From positions 1-34,923 of IMG/VR virus record IMGVR_UViG_3300044712_002652: a stretch of 34,923 nt of DNA; one strand, given 5' to 3'. The notes beneath the pieces are model-generated. The model did not search any database and was not told the DNA's origin. It saw nothing but the letters and a program-made list of their open reading frames with translations. The stretch comes from a virus. A program made the position numbers and the translations under genes. Positions 14,299 through 22,993 of the stretch are shown here, in pieces (position 1 is the stretch's first letter; each line of letters starts with the position of its first letter).

Positions 14299-15835
14299 TG
14301 TCACCCGCGAGGAGGCGCGCGCGGAAGTGGGGCGCGTGCTGTTGGCGCGCGAATCGCTGGCGTATTTTGCCGAATACGTGAGCATGGATGATGAGGGAAA
14401 TAGTTGGTACACGGCATACAAAATGCACCAATTGATAGCGCATGAGTTGGAGCAGGTTTTGCTTTACATCGAGAGCGGAGGCAAAAAAGGCACGCAGTTT
14501 TTGATGGTCTTGACCCCGCCCCAGCACGGCAAGTCCGCGCTTATCTCGCGCATGTTCCCGGCGTTCGCCATTGGAAAACTTCCCAATTTGCGCGTGTTGG
14601 AAATTTCATACGGCGCGGACTTGGCGAGCGAGCATAGCAAATTCGTCCGCAATTTAATTTTGTCGGACAGATATAAATCGGTGTTCGGGAAATTCTCGCC
14701 GAGCGAAGAGCCTGTCGCATTGGCGCAGGATAGCAAAGCGGCGGCGGCGTGGGATTTGGCTGCGCCTCATCGCGGCGGGATGATTGCCGTGGGCGTGGGC
14801 GGCGCGGTTCCTGGTCGCGCAAAGGGTCTGGTCGTTTGGGATGATCCAATCAAGGGACATAAAGAAGCGCAGAGCAAAGACGTGCGCGATGACGCCTGGG
14901 ACTTTTACGTTTCCGCGTTGCGCGTGAGAACCATCGCGGGCGTGCTGGTGATGACGCATTGGAGCGACGACGACCCCGCGGGCAGAATTATGAAACAGAT
15001 GGTCGAGAAATCGAACAGCGACCAATGGAAAATTTTATGCCTGCCGGGACTCATCGAAGAGAATATGTTTGCGGCGGATAAAGAGGAACAGCGCAAGAAA
15101 ATGCTCGAAGGCGTTTACCTGCCGCTGCGCGATCCGCTAAAGCGAAAAGTGGGAGAAGCGCTTTGTCCTGAAATTTTATCGAAAGCGGAGATGTTGAAAA
15201 TCCGCGAGCAGAGCGATTTTTATTTTTCGGCTTTGTACCAGCAGCAGCCGTATCCCAAAGACGGACAGAAATACAAACGCGCATGGTTCGAGACGGTGAA
15301 GAAAATGCCGGATGATTGCAAAATAAATTTTGCGGTACGGTATTGGGATAAGGCGAACTCGAAGCGCGGCGATTACACCGTGGGCGCGTTGATGTGCTAT
15401 TGCAGCAATGAGTTTTTTTACCTGCTGGATATTGCGCGCATTCGGGATACATCTTATGGGCGCGATGAATTTATGAAGAAGGTTTCGGCACAGGACGCGC
15501 AGACGTATGGCAATGTGAAAATCTGGCACCAGCAGGACCCGGGACAGGCTGGGAAGGACGCGGCGGAAGCAACCAATAGAATGTTGATGGGCTATCCGGT
15601 GAAGTATGAAACCGTCAGCGGCGATAAAGCGGCGCGTTCGGAAGGATTGGAATCCGCGTTTCAGGGCAAACATATCCTGCTCATCGAAGGCAATTGGAAT
15701 GAGGCGTTCATCAGCGAGTGCGTTGCTTTTACCGGCATGGATGGCGGTCACGACGACCAGGTGGACGCGGCGAGCAGCGCGTATCATAAGTTGATCCAAA
15801 TGATAGGAAAGCACAAGAAGAGCAAAATTCTATGA
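14279..15835 (+). CDS. terL: large terminase subunit
   Basis: A 518-residue packaging motor, ATPase plus nuclease. Walker A is TPPQHGKS (about 79-86, lysine K85), Walker B is VVWDDP (D188, D189) and a coupling motif is MTHWSDDD. The nuclease half shows D357 in RYWDKANSKRGDY and D492, D493 and D496 in HDDQVD, the RuvC/RNase-H-like acidic set. The PPxHGKS motif is typical of the phage_term_2-type terminases. The ATG 14279 is preferred because GAGGA lies eight bases upstream; ATG 14270 and TTG 14252 in the same frame are less well placed. The last four bases overlap the portal start (ATGA). Confidence 0.95.
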   Translation: MLPATLNVTREEARAEVGRVLLARESLAYFAEYVSMDDEGNSWYTAYKMHQLIAHELEQVLLYIESGGKKGTQFLMVLTPPQHGKSALISRMFPAFAIGKLPNLRVLEISYGADLASEHSKFVRNLILSDRYKSVFGKFSPSEEPVALAQDSKAAAAWDLAAPHRGGMIAVGVGGAVPGRAKGLVVWDDPIKGHKEAQSKDVRDDAWDFYVSALRVRTIAGVLVMTHWSDDDPAGRIMKQMVEKSNSDQWKILCLPGLIEENMFAADKEEQRKKMLEGVYLPLRDPLKRKVGEALCPEILSKAEMLKIREQSDFYFSALYQQQPYPKDGQKYKRAWFETVKKMPDDCKINFAVRYWDKANSKRGDYTVGALMCYCSNEFFYLLDIARIRDTSYGRDEFMKKVSAQDAQTYGNVKIWHQQDPGQAGKDAAEATNRMLMGYPVKYETVSGDKAARSEGLESAFQGKHILLIEGNWNEAFISECVAFTGMDGGHDDQVDAASSAYHKLIQMIGKHKKSKIL

Positions 15836-17916
15836 ACTTTTTTCAGAAATTATTTAGAAAGGCGGCGGGCGTTGTCTCGAAGGCATTTTCTTTTATGCCT
15901 GTGTGGACACGCTATGCCTTCTCTGCGATTACGTTCGATAAGATTATCCGCGAGGGGTATAAGGCAAACGCGGCTGTTTCTGCGTGCGCTACAACGTTAC
16001 AGTTGACATTCCCCGAGCCGCCCTTGTTGGCGGGGTATGAGGAAGATGGGCGTTTCCTGCCGGACTATAAACATCCAGTAATGAGATTGCTGAAAAATCC
16101 GAACCCGGATATGGGGCTGGCGGAGTTTTTGCAGTTTGCAATTGCTTACGCTCCCATTGGCGGGAATTGTTATATCTGGAAACAGAGGGCTGTAAATAAA
16201 AAGGTGATTGCATTATGGCCTTTTAGCGACGCGCAAATTAATCCGATTGCGGGGCATGATACGAGCGAGGGCTTTGTTTCATATTATGAATATGACGCGG
16301 GCGACGGGAAGAAAATTCCGGTGTCGAAGGACGACATTATCCATTGGAAATGGATGATTGATCCGGCGCAACCGTGGCGCGGGATTGGGGCAATTGAATT
16401 GTGCGCGCGCGAGGTAGATAAGGATAACGAGGCGACGGCGTATATTTTTGCGCTGTTGAAAAATAACGCAGTACCCCCAGTGGTGATTACGCTGGAGGAA
16501 GACGACGACTCGACGCAAGACGAGATTGACGCGATGGGTTTGAAGTGGGTGCAAAAACATGGCAAGGGTCAACCGGCTTTTATATCCGCAGGGATGAAGG
16601 TCGAGCAGATGGGTTTTGATTTGAATAAACTTGCCGCAGATACGCTGGCGGATATTCCTGAGACGAGAATCGCTGCAAACTTCCATGTGCCGCCCTCGGT
16701 GGCTGGCTTAAATGTGGGGGTGAAGCGATCCGATTATGGAGACGCGGCGGCGCGTAAGGCATTTACTGAACAAACATTGATGGCTCTATGGCGGTCTCTG
16801 GCTTCGGAATTGTTGAACGGATTAAAGGACGAGTATCCTGGCACGCCTGCAAATTTCGTTTTGCAATTTGACTTGCGGCGAGTGGGGGCGTTGCAGGAAG
16901 AGTTGAGCAAACGCTGGGAGCGCGTGACTCTGGCGTTCAATCGGTCGCTGTTGACGCGGGGGCAGGCGAAGCAGGAATTGGGGATGCAGGTTGAACCTGG
17001 CGATGATGTTTATTTTGTTTCGCTGGCGAGCGAGTTTGTGAAGGCAGGCGGGGATGGGGTGGTGGATAGGAGCAGCGAGACCCCACTTCAAAATGGAAAG
17101 AGCGCCCCGACCCTTCCCTTTTTAGATACAAAAGAAGAGGGAAAAAAGGCGAATATGTCGAGCGCGATAGTTTTGCAGAAGATTCGGATGGATGTAGCGC
17201 GGCGGATGGGTGTGGCTGTGGATGTTTATTTTTCGCAGTTGGCGGATCGAGTAGTGGAGAGGGCGGGAAAGGCGACCACACCCCCGACCCCTCCCCATCC
17301 TTCGGCTATTGCTCAGGATGGAGAGGGGAGAAAAGACGATTTTCCGAATGCTGGCGATTTATTGAATGCAGATGATGCGGCAAAGTTGGCTTCATTGATA
17401 AAGCGTTTTTATGTGGAAATTTTGTCGCTTTCATGGGAGACGTTGAATTTGACTCTGGGGGTGGATTTGGCGTTTGATTTGGGCGATCCGCTGGTGGGGC
17501 AGTTGATGAAGATGGCAGCGGCGAATGTGAAGGAAATCAACGATGTGACGCGGGCGGCTATCCGCGAGGCATTGCAATATGGCGCGGATAACGGTTGGAG
17601 TATTGACCAGTTGGTACGCGGCGATGAGACATACCCAGGTTTGCGCGATATTGTGGATGAGGTTTACCAGGGGCGGGCGAGGACGATTGCGCGAACTGAA
17701 TTGGGCAATGCACAAAATGCCGCGACGGCGGCACGGTATAGGCAGGCAGGGGTGAAGTTGGTTGAAATTTTGGACGGCGATGTGGACGCTCAATGCAAAA
17801 TTGCGAACGGTCAGATTTGGACGGTAGATTATTTTGCGGAGAATCGGTTGCAACATCCGAATTGTGTGCGGGCGGCGGCGCCGGTGTTTGAGGATGTGGA
17901 GCCGGATAGAGGATAG
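15832..17916 (+). CDS. portal protein fused to MuF-like head morphogenesis domain
   Basis: A 694-residue fusion. Residues 1-405 are an HK97-type portal (NPNPDMGLAEFLQF, IIHWKWMIDP, IAANFHVPPSVAGLN), the ring through which DNA enters the head. Residues 520-694 are MuF-like (RARTIARTELGNAQNAA, LDGDVDAQC, then HPNCVRAAAP), a minor head protein usually encoded by a separate gene. The linker between them (about 406-520) is odd: it contains two palindromic repeat tracts, one almost identical to an intergenic repeat of this genome, translated in frame as Pro-rich sequence. The start ATG 15832 overlaps the terminase stop. Confidence 0.92.
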   Translation: MNFFQKLFRKAAGVVSKAFSFMPVWTRYAFSAITFDKIIREGYKANAAVSACATTLQLTFPEPPLLAGYEEDGRFLPDYKHPVMRLLKNPNPDMGLAEFLQFAIAYAPIGGNCYIWKQRAVNKKVIALWPFSDAQINPIAGHDTSEGFVSYYEYDAGDGKKIPVSKDDIIHWKWMIDPAQPWRGIGAIELCAREVDKDNEATAYIFALLKNNAVPPVVITLEEDDDSTQDEIDAMGLKWVQKHGKGQPAFISAGMKVEQMGFDLNKLAADTLADIPETRIAANFHVPPSVAGLNVGVKRSDYGDAAARKAFTEQTLMALWRSLASELLNGLKDEYPGTPANFVLQFDLRRVGALQEELSKRWERVTLAFNRSLLTRGQAKQELGMQVEPGDDVYFVSLASEFVKAGGDGVVDRSSETPLQNGKSAPTLPFLDTKEEGKKANMSSAIVLQKIRMDVARRMGVAVDVYFSQLADRVVERAGKATTPPTPPHPSAIAQDGEGRKDDFPNAGDLLNADDAAKLASLIKRFYVEILSLSWETLNLTLGVDLAFDLGDPLVGQLMKMAAANVKEINDVTRAAIREALQYGADNGWSIDQLVRGDETYPGLRDIVDEVYQGRARTIARTELGNAQNAATAARYRQAGVKLVEILDGDVDAQCKIANGQIWTVDYFAENRLQHPNCVRAAAPVFEDVEPDRG
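17082..17150 (+). repeat. degenerate palindromic repeat inside portal-MuF gene
   Basis: CCCCACTTC, then GCGCCCCGACCCTTCCC, then a G-rich arm AAGAGGG resemble the lead and arms of the intergenic palindromes (CCCCACCC, GACCC, CCTTCCC). Pairing is imperfect. It is translated in frame in the linker of the fusion protein. Confidence 0.45.
17278..17336 (+). repeat. intergenic-type palindrome translated inside portal-MuF gene
   Basis: 17291-17328 matches 21166-21203 at 37 of 38 bases (CTCCCCATCCTTCGGCTAT, then a T/C difference, then GCTCAGGATGGAGAGGGG). The arms 17288-17300 and 17316-17328 pair at 12 of 13 positions. Here the repeat is part of the coding frame, adding roughly residues 482-503. Confidence 0.85.
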
Positions 17917-18219
17917 ATGGAAAAGTTTATTAAAGAAGTTAAATACCAGGCGAAAGAGCCGGTGCGGATTGAGCGAGAAGAGAATGATGTGGTAAGCATC
18001 GAGGGGGTGAAATACGCGGGCGATTATTTCCGCGAGTTTGGCGCGCCGGATACGGATGTGTTGTATGCGGTGATGCGGGACAGCGATGGCGTTGTGCGTT
18101 TGACGCTGGTGCGGACCGCGGAAGAAGCGATTGAATTCTTTAATGAACAAGAAGATTGCTTTGCCGCGAAGAACAAGAGCGCGGCTTGCAATGACATAGG
18201 AGATAAACATGCTGTATAA
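17917..18219 (+). CDS. hypothetical small protein
   Basis: A 100-residue protein between the portal-MuF and the protease genes. The N-terminal half has KEPVRIEREENDVVSIEGV and KYAGDYFREFG; the C-terminal half is helical (RTAEEAIEFF). No family is recognised. The start ATG directly follows the previous stop (TAGATG). Its end overlaps the protease start by 11 bases, suggesting coupled translation. Position suggests a capsid assembly helper, but this is inference. Confidence 0.68.
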   Translation: MEKFIKEVKYQAKEPVRIEREENDVVSIEGVKYAGDYFREFGAPDTDVLYAVMRDSDGVVRLTLVRTAEEAIEFFNEQEDCFAAKNKSAACNDIGDKHAV

Positions 18220-18979
18220 AACTTTGACGCATTTCGTGAAGGAATTGGACGCGAAGACGCGAACGGTGACGGGTATTTTCGCGGTGAACGGGAACGTGGA
18301 CAGCGGCGGGGATATGTCTGTCAATGGCGCGTTCGAGAGGCGGCTGAGCGAAGGTCGCTCGCGCGCGCGTTTTTTGTGGAATCACAATTCGATGAACCCG
18401 CCGATTGCAAGTATTAAATCTATCCGCGAAGTGGACAGAGGCGGATTGCCCGCGAAAGTTTTGGAATTTGCGCCGGATGCGACGGGCGGCGTGGAGGTGA
18501 CCCGCAAATATTATGAGGGCGTGCCTCTGGCTGATTGGGTTTTCAAGTCCATCGAGGAGGGCGATGTGACGGAGATGTCATACGCCTACGACATTCACGA
18601 ATATGCCATCAAGAAATTGGACGATGGAAAAGAGATCCGCGTTTTGCAGGATGTGGAACTCTATGATGTGAGCGATGTCAATTGGGGAATGAACCCTGCA
18701 ACGGCTGGAGTTAAGGGTCTGCCTGTGCCAGGCATGACTTTTATGCAACATTCCGCTTACGTGGAGTCCACGTTGGAGGAATACATTGCGCGCGTGAATG
18801 ACCGCAAGACATTCCGCGAGCATGAGGGGCGGACGTTGTCGGATGCGACAAGGCAGAAATTATCTCAAATGGTTGCGGAGATCGAAACCGTTTTGAAAGA
18901 AACTGCCCCGCGCGCGGATGATGCGGACGTGTTGAACGAACTTGCGAAATTTGAGAAGTCAAAATTTATCTTTGCTTAA
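18209..18979 (+). CDS. prohead maturation protease (HK97 family)
   Basis: A 256-residue serine protease of the HK97 prohead type, which cleaves the scaffold part of the capsid protein during head maturation. The probable catalytic pair is H59 in FLWNHN and S124 in EMSYAYD. Other family stretches are VNGNVDSGGD near the N-terminus and VELYDVSDVNWGMNPAT. AGGAG precedes ATG 18209. A charged helical tail (about 190-256) follows the protease core and could act as a scaffold. It sits directly before the major capsid gene, as is usual. Confidence 0.92.
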   Translation: MLYKTLTHFVKELDAKTRTVTGIFAVNGNVDSGGDMSVNGAFERRLSEGRSRARFLWNHNSMNPPIASIKSIREVDRGGLPAKVLEFAPDATGGVEVTRKYYEGVPLADWVFKSIEEGDVTEMSYAYDIHEYAIKKLDDGKEIRVLQDVELYDVSDVNWGMNPATAGVKGLPVPGMTFMQHSAYVESTLEEYIARVNDRKTFREHEGRTLSDATRQKLSQMVAEIETVLKETAPRADDADVLNELAKFEKSKFIFA

Positions 18980-18990
18980 GGAGCAATATC

Positions 18991-20226
18991 ATGAACTGGA
19001 AAGAGAAACTTGCCCTGCTCGATGCAAAACGCGCCGAACTCGCCGCGATTTTTGCGAAGGCAGCCACGAAGGTTGACGGCGCTGACCGCTATAACCTGAC
19101 GCCGGAACAACTCGACGATGTGAAAGCGCGTAATGCGGAAATTGACGCGCTTGCGGTCGAGATCGAAAACCTGAAAGCGGTTGATGAAATCTATCAGCGC
19201 AATGCAGCCGCTATTCGTCATGGCAACCAGCCCGCGAGCCAGTTGCCTTTGGGCGGCGGGAAAAGCGGCGAACAGCAACAGCAGCGCGAGATGAAAAGCC
19301 TCGGGCAGTTGTTTGTAGAAAACGAAGCGTATAAGATGCGCCGCTCGGTCAAGTCCATTGAAGTGCGTTTGGATGATTTCGATTATCTCCAAGCCAAGAC
19401 CCTGATGGAAACCGGCGCGGGCTTTGCTCCGCAGTCAATTCGCACCGGGCGCGTGGCTGAGTACGCTCATCGTCGCCCTGTAGTCGCGGACCTTATTCCG
19501 CAGACTCCTTTTGATCAGGCGGCGGTTGTGTACATGGAAGAGACCACGTTCACCAATAACGCCGCAACCCGCGCTGAGGGCGGTCAGGCGGGCGAGAGCG
19601 CGCTGGCGTTCACCGAGCGCAGCGCGGCTGTGCGCGAGATCGCGCATTTCCTGCCAGTGACCGAAATTCAGATCGAGGATGTGTCTTCGATTCAAAGCCT
19701 GATTGATAACCGCTTGTTGACCATGCTTGACCTGACCGAGGAAGTGCAACTCCTCACCGGCGATAACAACGCGCCGAATTTGAACGGTTTCCACACTGCG
19801 GTTTCACAGTCGCAGGCGAAGGGCGCGGATCCCACTCCCGATGCGATCTATAAGGCGATGACGAAAGTACGTCACACCGGGTTCGCCGAACCCAGCGCGG
19901 CAATTTTCCACCCGAACGATTGGCAGGACGTGCGTTTGCTGCGCACCACCGACGGCATTTACATCTGGGGCAGCCCCAGCGAAGCAGGTCCCGAACGCAT
20001 TTGGGGTTTGCCGGTCGTCATCACCACCGCCGAAACCGAGAACACTTGTTTGCTCGGCGATTTCCAGTTGTATTCGGAGATCAAGCGTCGCCGCGGCGCG
20101 ACCATCAAGGTCAGCGACAGCCACTCGGATTATTTCATTAAGGGCAAACTCGCCATTCGCGCCGATAAGCGGCTCGCGCTGGTGATCTATCGCGCAACCG
20201 CGTTTTGTAAGGTGACGGGAATCTAA
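18991..20226 (+). CDS. major capsid protein (HK97 fold)
   Basis: A 411-residue capsid protein. Residues 1-100 are charged and helical, with coiled-coil character, as in the delta (scaffold) domain removed by the prohead protease. The mature HK97 fold follows from about residue 125 (GAGFAPQSIRTGRV, then PVVADLIPQTPF, VYMEETTFTNN, LPVTEIQIEDV) to the end (IKGKLAIRADKRLALVIYRATAF). AAGGAG precedes ATG 18991. It should be the most abundant virion protein. Codons look slightly richer in C than in neighbouring genes, consistent with strong expression. Confidence 0.93.
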   Translation: MNWKEKLALLDAKRAELAAIFAKAATKVDGADRYNLTPEQLDDVKARNAEIDALAVEIENLKAVDEIYQRNAAAIRHGNQPASQLPLGGGKSGEQQQQREMKSLGQLFVENEAYKMRRSVKSIEVRLDDFDYLQAKTLMETGAGFAPQSIRTGRVAEYAHRRPVVADLIPQTPFDQAAVVYMEETTFTNNAATRAEGGQAGESALAFTERSAAVREIAHFLPVTEIQIEDVSSIQSLIDNRLLTMLDLTEEVQLLTGDNNAPNLNGFHTAVSQSQAKGADPTPDAIYKAMTKVRHTGFAEPSAAIFHPNDWQDVRLLRTTDGIYIWGSPSEAGPERIWGLPVVITTAETENTCLLGDFQLYSEIKRRRGATIKVSDSHSDYFIKGKLAIRADKRLALVIYRATAFCKVTGI

Positions 20227-20268
20227 GAACCCTCACCCCTAACCCCTCTCCCTAAAAGGGAGAGGGGA
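20227..20268 (+). repeat. intergenic palindrome after capsid gene
   Basis: CCCCTCTCCCT (20243-20253) pairs perfectly with AGGGAGAGGGG (20257-20267) around a 3-base loop, after the lead CCCTCACCCCTAA. A separate ribosome site, AAGGAG, follows at 20271-20276. Confidence 0.85.
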
Positions 20269-20284
20269 ACAAGGAGAAAATATT

Positions 20285-21145
20285 ATGCCTATTATTGAAG
20301 GCGGATACGAATTTCAAAACGCAGGGGCGCCTGGCGCTGGCACTGACGAGGTGCAGACGCTGACGATTGGCGGGTCGCCTACGGGCGGGACGTTTAAGTT
20401 GGCGTTTGACGGTTTTACGACCGCGCCGATCACATGGAGCGCGACGAATAATACGCTGCGCGATAACGTGGATGCGGCATTAGAAGCCCTGCCGAATATT
20501 GGCACGGGCGGCGTGACAACCGCAGTCGGGACGATGACCAACGGCGTGGGCACTTTGACAATTACATTCGCGGGCAATCTCACAAAGTTGGCTGTGCCGC
20601 TGATTACGGTGGCGAATAACAGTTTGGTGGACGCGACGCCTGCGACCATTGCGGTGGTTGAGACCACTCCGGGCGCAAGCCCATCCACCAATGAGGTGCA
20701 GACGCTGACCATTGCGGCAGGTCCTCCGACCGGAGGAACTTTCCAACTTGAGTTTGACGGCGAGACCACCGCGCCGATCACATGGAGCGCGGTAAATAAC
20801 ACGCTGCTGGCGAATATTGACGCGGCATTGGAAGCGTTATCGAACATTGGCGCGGGCGAGATTGCTTGCGCAGCAACCACATTAACGAATGGCGTGGGCG
20901 CGTTGACGATCACATTTAGCGGCGCGCTGGCGGCTACGGATGTGGCGCTGATCACTGTGGCAGATAACAGCCTGACAGGTAATGCCGGTTCGGTGGCTGT
21001 GGAAGAGACTACCCCGGGCGTGGACGCGGATTTTCGCGGATGCTCGAAAGGCGCGACGGTGCAAGATGTAACCAATGGCGTGCTGTATATCAATACCGGC
21101 ACTGCGCTGGCTCCCACCTGGACGAAGGTTGGGACGCAGTCTTAG
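20285..21145 (+). CDS. capsid decoration-like protein with two tandem repeats
   Basis: A 286-residue protein made of two internal repeats of about 115 residues (about 20-130 and 135-245). Each begins NEVQTLTI or DEVQTLTI, continues GGTFKLAFDG or GGTFQLEFDG, TTAPITWSA, AALEALPNIG or AALEALSNIG, and ends in VVETTPG or VEETTPG. The repeats are beta-rich and Ig-like, a form common on phage heads and fibres. The C-terminal 45 residues differ. Located just after the major capsid gene, it is most likely a head decoration or fibre protein. The role is inferred from position and form. Confidence 0.75.
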   Translation: MPIIEGGYEFQNAGAPGAGTDEVQTLTIGGSPTGGTFKLAFDGFTTAPITWSATNNTLRDNVDAALEALPNIGTGGVTTAVGTMTNGVGTLTITFAGNLTKLAVPLITVANNSLVDATPATIAVVETTPGASPSTNEVQTLTIAAGPPTGGTFQLEFDGETTAPITWSAVNNTLLANIDAALEALSNIGAGEIACAATTLTNGVGALTITFSGALAATDVALITVADNSLTGNAGSVAVEETTPGVDADFRGCSKGATVQDVTNGVLYINTGTALAPTWTKVGTQS

Positions 21146-21165
21146 CCCTGCCCCACCCCTAATCC

Positions 21166-21204
21166 CTCCCCATCCTTCGGCTATCGCTCAGGATGGAGAG
21201 GGGG
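21166..21204 (+). repeat. intergenic palindrome, intergenic copy of the portal repeat
   Basis: The arms CCCTCCCCATCC and GGATGGAGAGGG pair apart from one mismatch. 37 of 38 bases equal 17291-17328 inside the portal-MuF gene. A CCCCACCCC lead precedes and a ribosome site for the next gene follows. Confidence 0.85.
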
Positions 21205-21217
21205 ATTGAGGAAAATT

Positions 21218-21727
21218 ATGACCAGTCTTGTTAGCCCTGCGGATGTGAAGGCAATACTTAATACGGCGATGTCGGATGCGAATTTGCAGACGGTGATTGA
21301 CCGCGTTGAGGCGCAGATTATCGAAAAGATTGGCGCGCCGCAAGACGACAGTTACACCGTTGAAATCGAGAAGACCCTGCGCGGAGATACTCAATATCTT
21401 TTTACGCCTGCGGAGATTTATTCGGTGACGAGCATTGTGGAGGACGGAACCACATTGAGCGCTGACGAGTATCGGATATGGGGCGGCGGCGTGATTGAGC
21501 GTTTGCCTGAAGGCGCGTATTGGGGAGACCGCTGTGTGGCGACGTATAAACCGACTGACGATAGATTGAAGCGGGCGCAGGTAATTATTGATTTGGTAAG
21601 ACTGGTTATCGAGCGGACTGCGCTGAAGAGCGAGAACATCGCGGGCGAGTATTCGTATACCGCGCCGGACAATTGGAACGCGGAATTTAGGAAGGCTTTG
21701 AAGCGGTTGACGTTTCAGGTTTTGTAA
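21218..21727 (+). CDS. head-tail connector protein (adaptor-like)
   Basis: A 169-residue protein. The N-terminal half is helical (SPADVKAILNTAMSDANLQTVI and DRVEAQIIEKIG), followed by a beta part and a helical C-terminus. The layout and position resemble gp6-like (adaptor) proteins that join the portal to the tail in HK97-like phages. GAGGA lies five bases before ATG 21218; the TTG at 21206 is not needed. Family assignment by shape and order, not by a unique motif. Confidence 0.75.
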   Translation: MTSLVSPADVKAILNTAMSDANLQTVIDRVEAQIIEKIGAPQDDSYTVEIEKTLRGDTQYLFTPAEIYSVTSIVEDGTTLSADEYRIWGGGVIERLPEGAYWGDRCVATYKPTDDRLKRAQVIIDLVRLVIERTALKSENIAGEYSYTAPDNWNAEFRKALKRLTFQVL

Positions 21728-21738
21728 CCCACTCTGCC

Positions 21739-21800
21739 CCCTCTGTCGCGGGTACGCGACATCTCCCCCAAATGCAACGAACGCATTTGTAGGAGACGGG
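21739..21800 (+). repeat. double-hairpin intergenic element
   Basis: First hairpin TGTCGCG-GGTA-CGCGACA (21744-21761), second CAAATGC (21769-21775) with GCATTTG (21783-21789). The same two-hairpin plan with changed but still paired bases occurs at 25075-25143. Confidence 0.75.
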
Positions 21801-21833
21801 AAAGAGGAGAAAATAAAAAAGGAGAATTGAGCA

Positions 21834-22172
21834 ATGACAGCACCTACAGCAATTGCTTATCAGCAGATTGTGAGAACCGGGTTGGAAGAGACCCTGGCGG
21901 CGGTTGATGGGACGAATGGAAATTCGTTCCAGAATGACGGACGGATGATTTTGCATGTGGCGAATGGGGCGGTTGCGCCGATTACGGTGACGATTGATAC
22001 GCCGAACACTGTGGACGGTTTGGCGGTGGCGCAGTTGCCGGTTGTGGTGACGAATGGCGAGGAGAGATATATCGGGCCGTTCCCGCCGAATATTTACAAC
22101 GATTCGAGCGGGAACGTGAACGTGACATATTCCTCGGGCGCGACTGTGACTGCGGCTGTGCTGAGGTTGTAG
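21834..22172 (+). CDS. hypothetical structural protein, beta-rich
   Basis: A 112-residue, beta-rich protein without charged helices or membrane segments, of the form seen in small head or neck proteins. ATG 21834 has AAGGAG upstream, after a long gap filled by a palindromic element. Key stretches are NDGRMILHVANGA, ITVTIDTPNTVDG and NIYNDSSGNVNVTYSS. Position between the connector genes suggests a virion protein. The function is not known. Confidence 0.68.
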   Translation: MTAPTAIAYQQIVRTGLEETLAAVDGTNGNSFQNDGRMILHVANGAVAPITVTIDTPNTVDGLAVAQLPVVVTNGEERYIGPFPPNIYNDSSGNVNVTYSSGATVTAAVLRL

Positions 22173-22184
22173 GCCCCCACCCGA

Positions 22185-22227
22185 CCTCCCCCAAAACCGC
22201 GAGAGAGCATCTCGGTTTTGGGGGAGG
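22185..22227 (+). repeat. intergenic palindrome with 15-bp stem
   Basis: CCTCCCCCAAAACCG (22185-22199) is perfectly complementary to CGGTTTTGGGGGAGG (22213-22227). The right arm ends in GGGGGAGGAG, which resembles a ribosome site, 12 or more bases before the next ATG. Confidence 0.88.
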
Positions 22228-22242
22228 AGATAGGACAATGAC

Positions 22243-22584
22243 ATGAGTATTCAAAGTTTTTTTAATCAGCGATGCACGATTAGCAGACCGACGGCGGAGG
22301 TTGCGCGGGACCGGTATAACGCGAATGTTTATTCGGGCGTGACGGTTGGGGCGGAGGTTGCGTGCAGGCTGGTTGAGAAGAGCGTGAAGATTATGAACGA
22401 GCAGAGCGCGGAATATTCGTGGATTAAGGCGAAGGTATTACTGCTTCCGGCGGGAACGGATGCGCGGGTAAACGATGAAATCATTATTGGAGATGTGACT
22501 TACCTGGCGCAGAGCGTTTTGAGCCGCACGCGCGGAAATGCGGAACATCATTTGTCTGTGGTGGTGGAGGCGTTGAATGTCTGA
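22243..22584 (+). CDS. head-tail joining protein (stopper-like)
   Basis: A 113-residue protein of the size and beta-barrel plan of head closure or stopper proteins (SPP1 gp16, HK97 gp7 types). It begins SFFNQRCTISRPT and later reads VACRLVEKSV, WIKAKVLLLPAGTDARVNDEI and GDVTYLAQSVL, in line with this group. Its end overlaps the next gene by eight bases. Identification is by order and general pattern. Confidence 0.75.
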   Translation: MSIQSFFNQRCTISRPTAEVARDRYNANVYSGVTVGAEVACRLVEKSVKIMNEQSAEYSWIKAKVLLLPAGTDARVNDEIIIGDVTYLAQSVLSRTRGNAEHHLSVVVEALNV

Positions 22585-22993
22585 TTGGAAGTTGACGTGG
22601 AACGGCGATGAGATTGCCGAGTTGACGCGCGAGAATGTGGCGAAGGCGCTTTCGGAATTTGCGTTGACGGTCGAGGGCGAATCAAAACGCGAGTTGCGTA
22701 AAGGACATGGCGTTTTGACGGGAACGCTGCGCCGCTCGATCCATACGGCTTTGCCTGGCTACGATTGGAGCGGCGACGATGTCGAGAATGGACCTGAGCG
22801 CGGCGGAAGGAGAGTGGCTCTGTCTGAGACGCGCGTATTACGCATCGAGGTTGGAAGCGGGATGGTGTATGCGATGGCAGTACACCAGGGGCATCACAAT
22901 TTCAGCGGATACCATTATTTGACGAATGGTTTGAAGCGCGCGCAGGGTAAGTTGCCGAGCATTATCGAGAAGTATAAGGCGAAGCATGATTGA
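22577..22993 (+). CDS. neck protein, HK97 gp10-like
   Basis: A 138-residue protein resembling HK97 gp10-like minor tail or neck proteins. It has a helical N-terminus (ENVAKALSEFALTVEGESKRELRKG), the characteristic TGTLRRSI, then VGSGMVYAMAVHQGH and a helical C-terminus. GGAGG precedes ATG 22577 by about six bases. It overlaps both neighbours by eight bases, so the three connector genes are probably translated together. Confidence 0.85.
   Translation: MSDWKLTWNGDEIAELTRENVAKALSEFALTVEGESKRELRKGHGVLTGTLRRSIHTALPGYDWSGDDVENGPERGGRRVALSETRVLRIEVGSGMVYAMAVHQGHHNFSGYHYLTNGLKRAQGKLPSIIEKYKAKHD

Noticed and set aside
20314-21117. 267-residue open frame on the minus strand
   Set aside because: Antisense of the two-repeat decoration-like gene. 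It mirrors the repeats and has no ribosome site or independent support.
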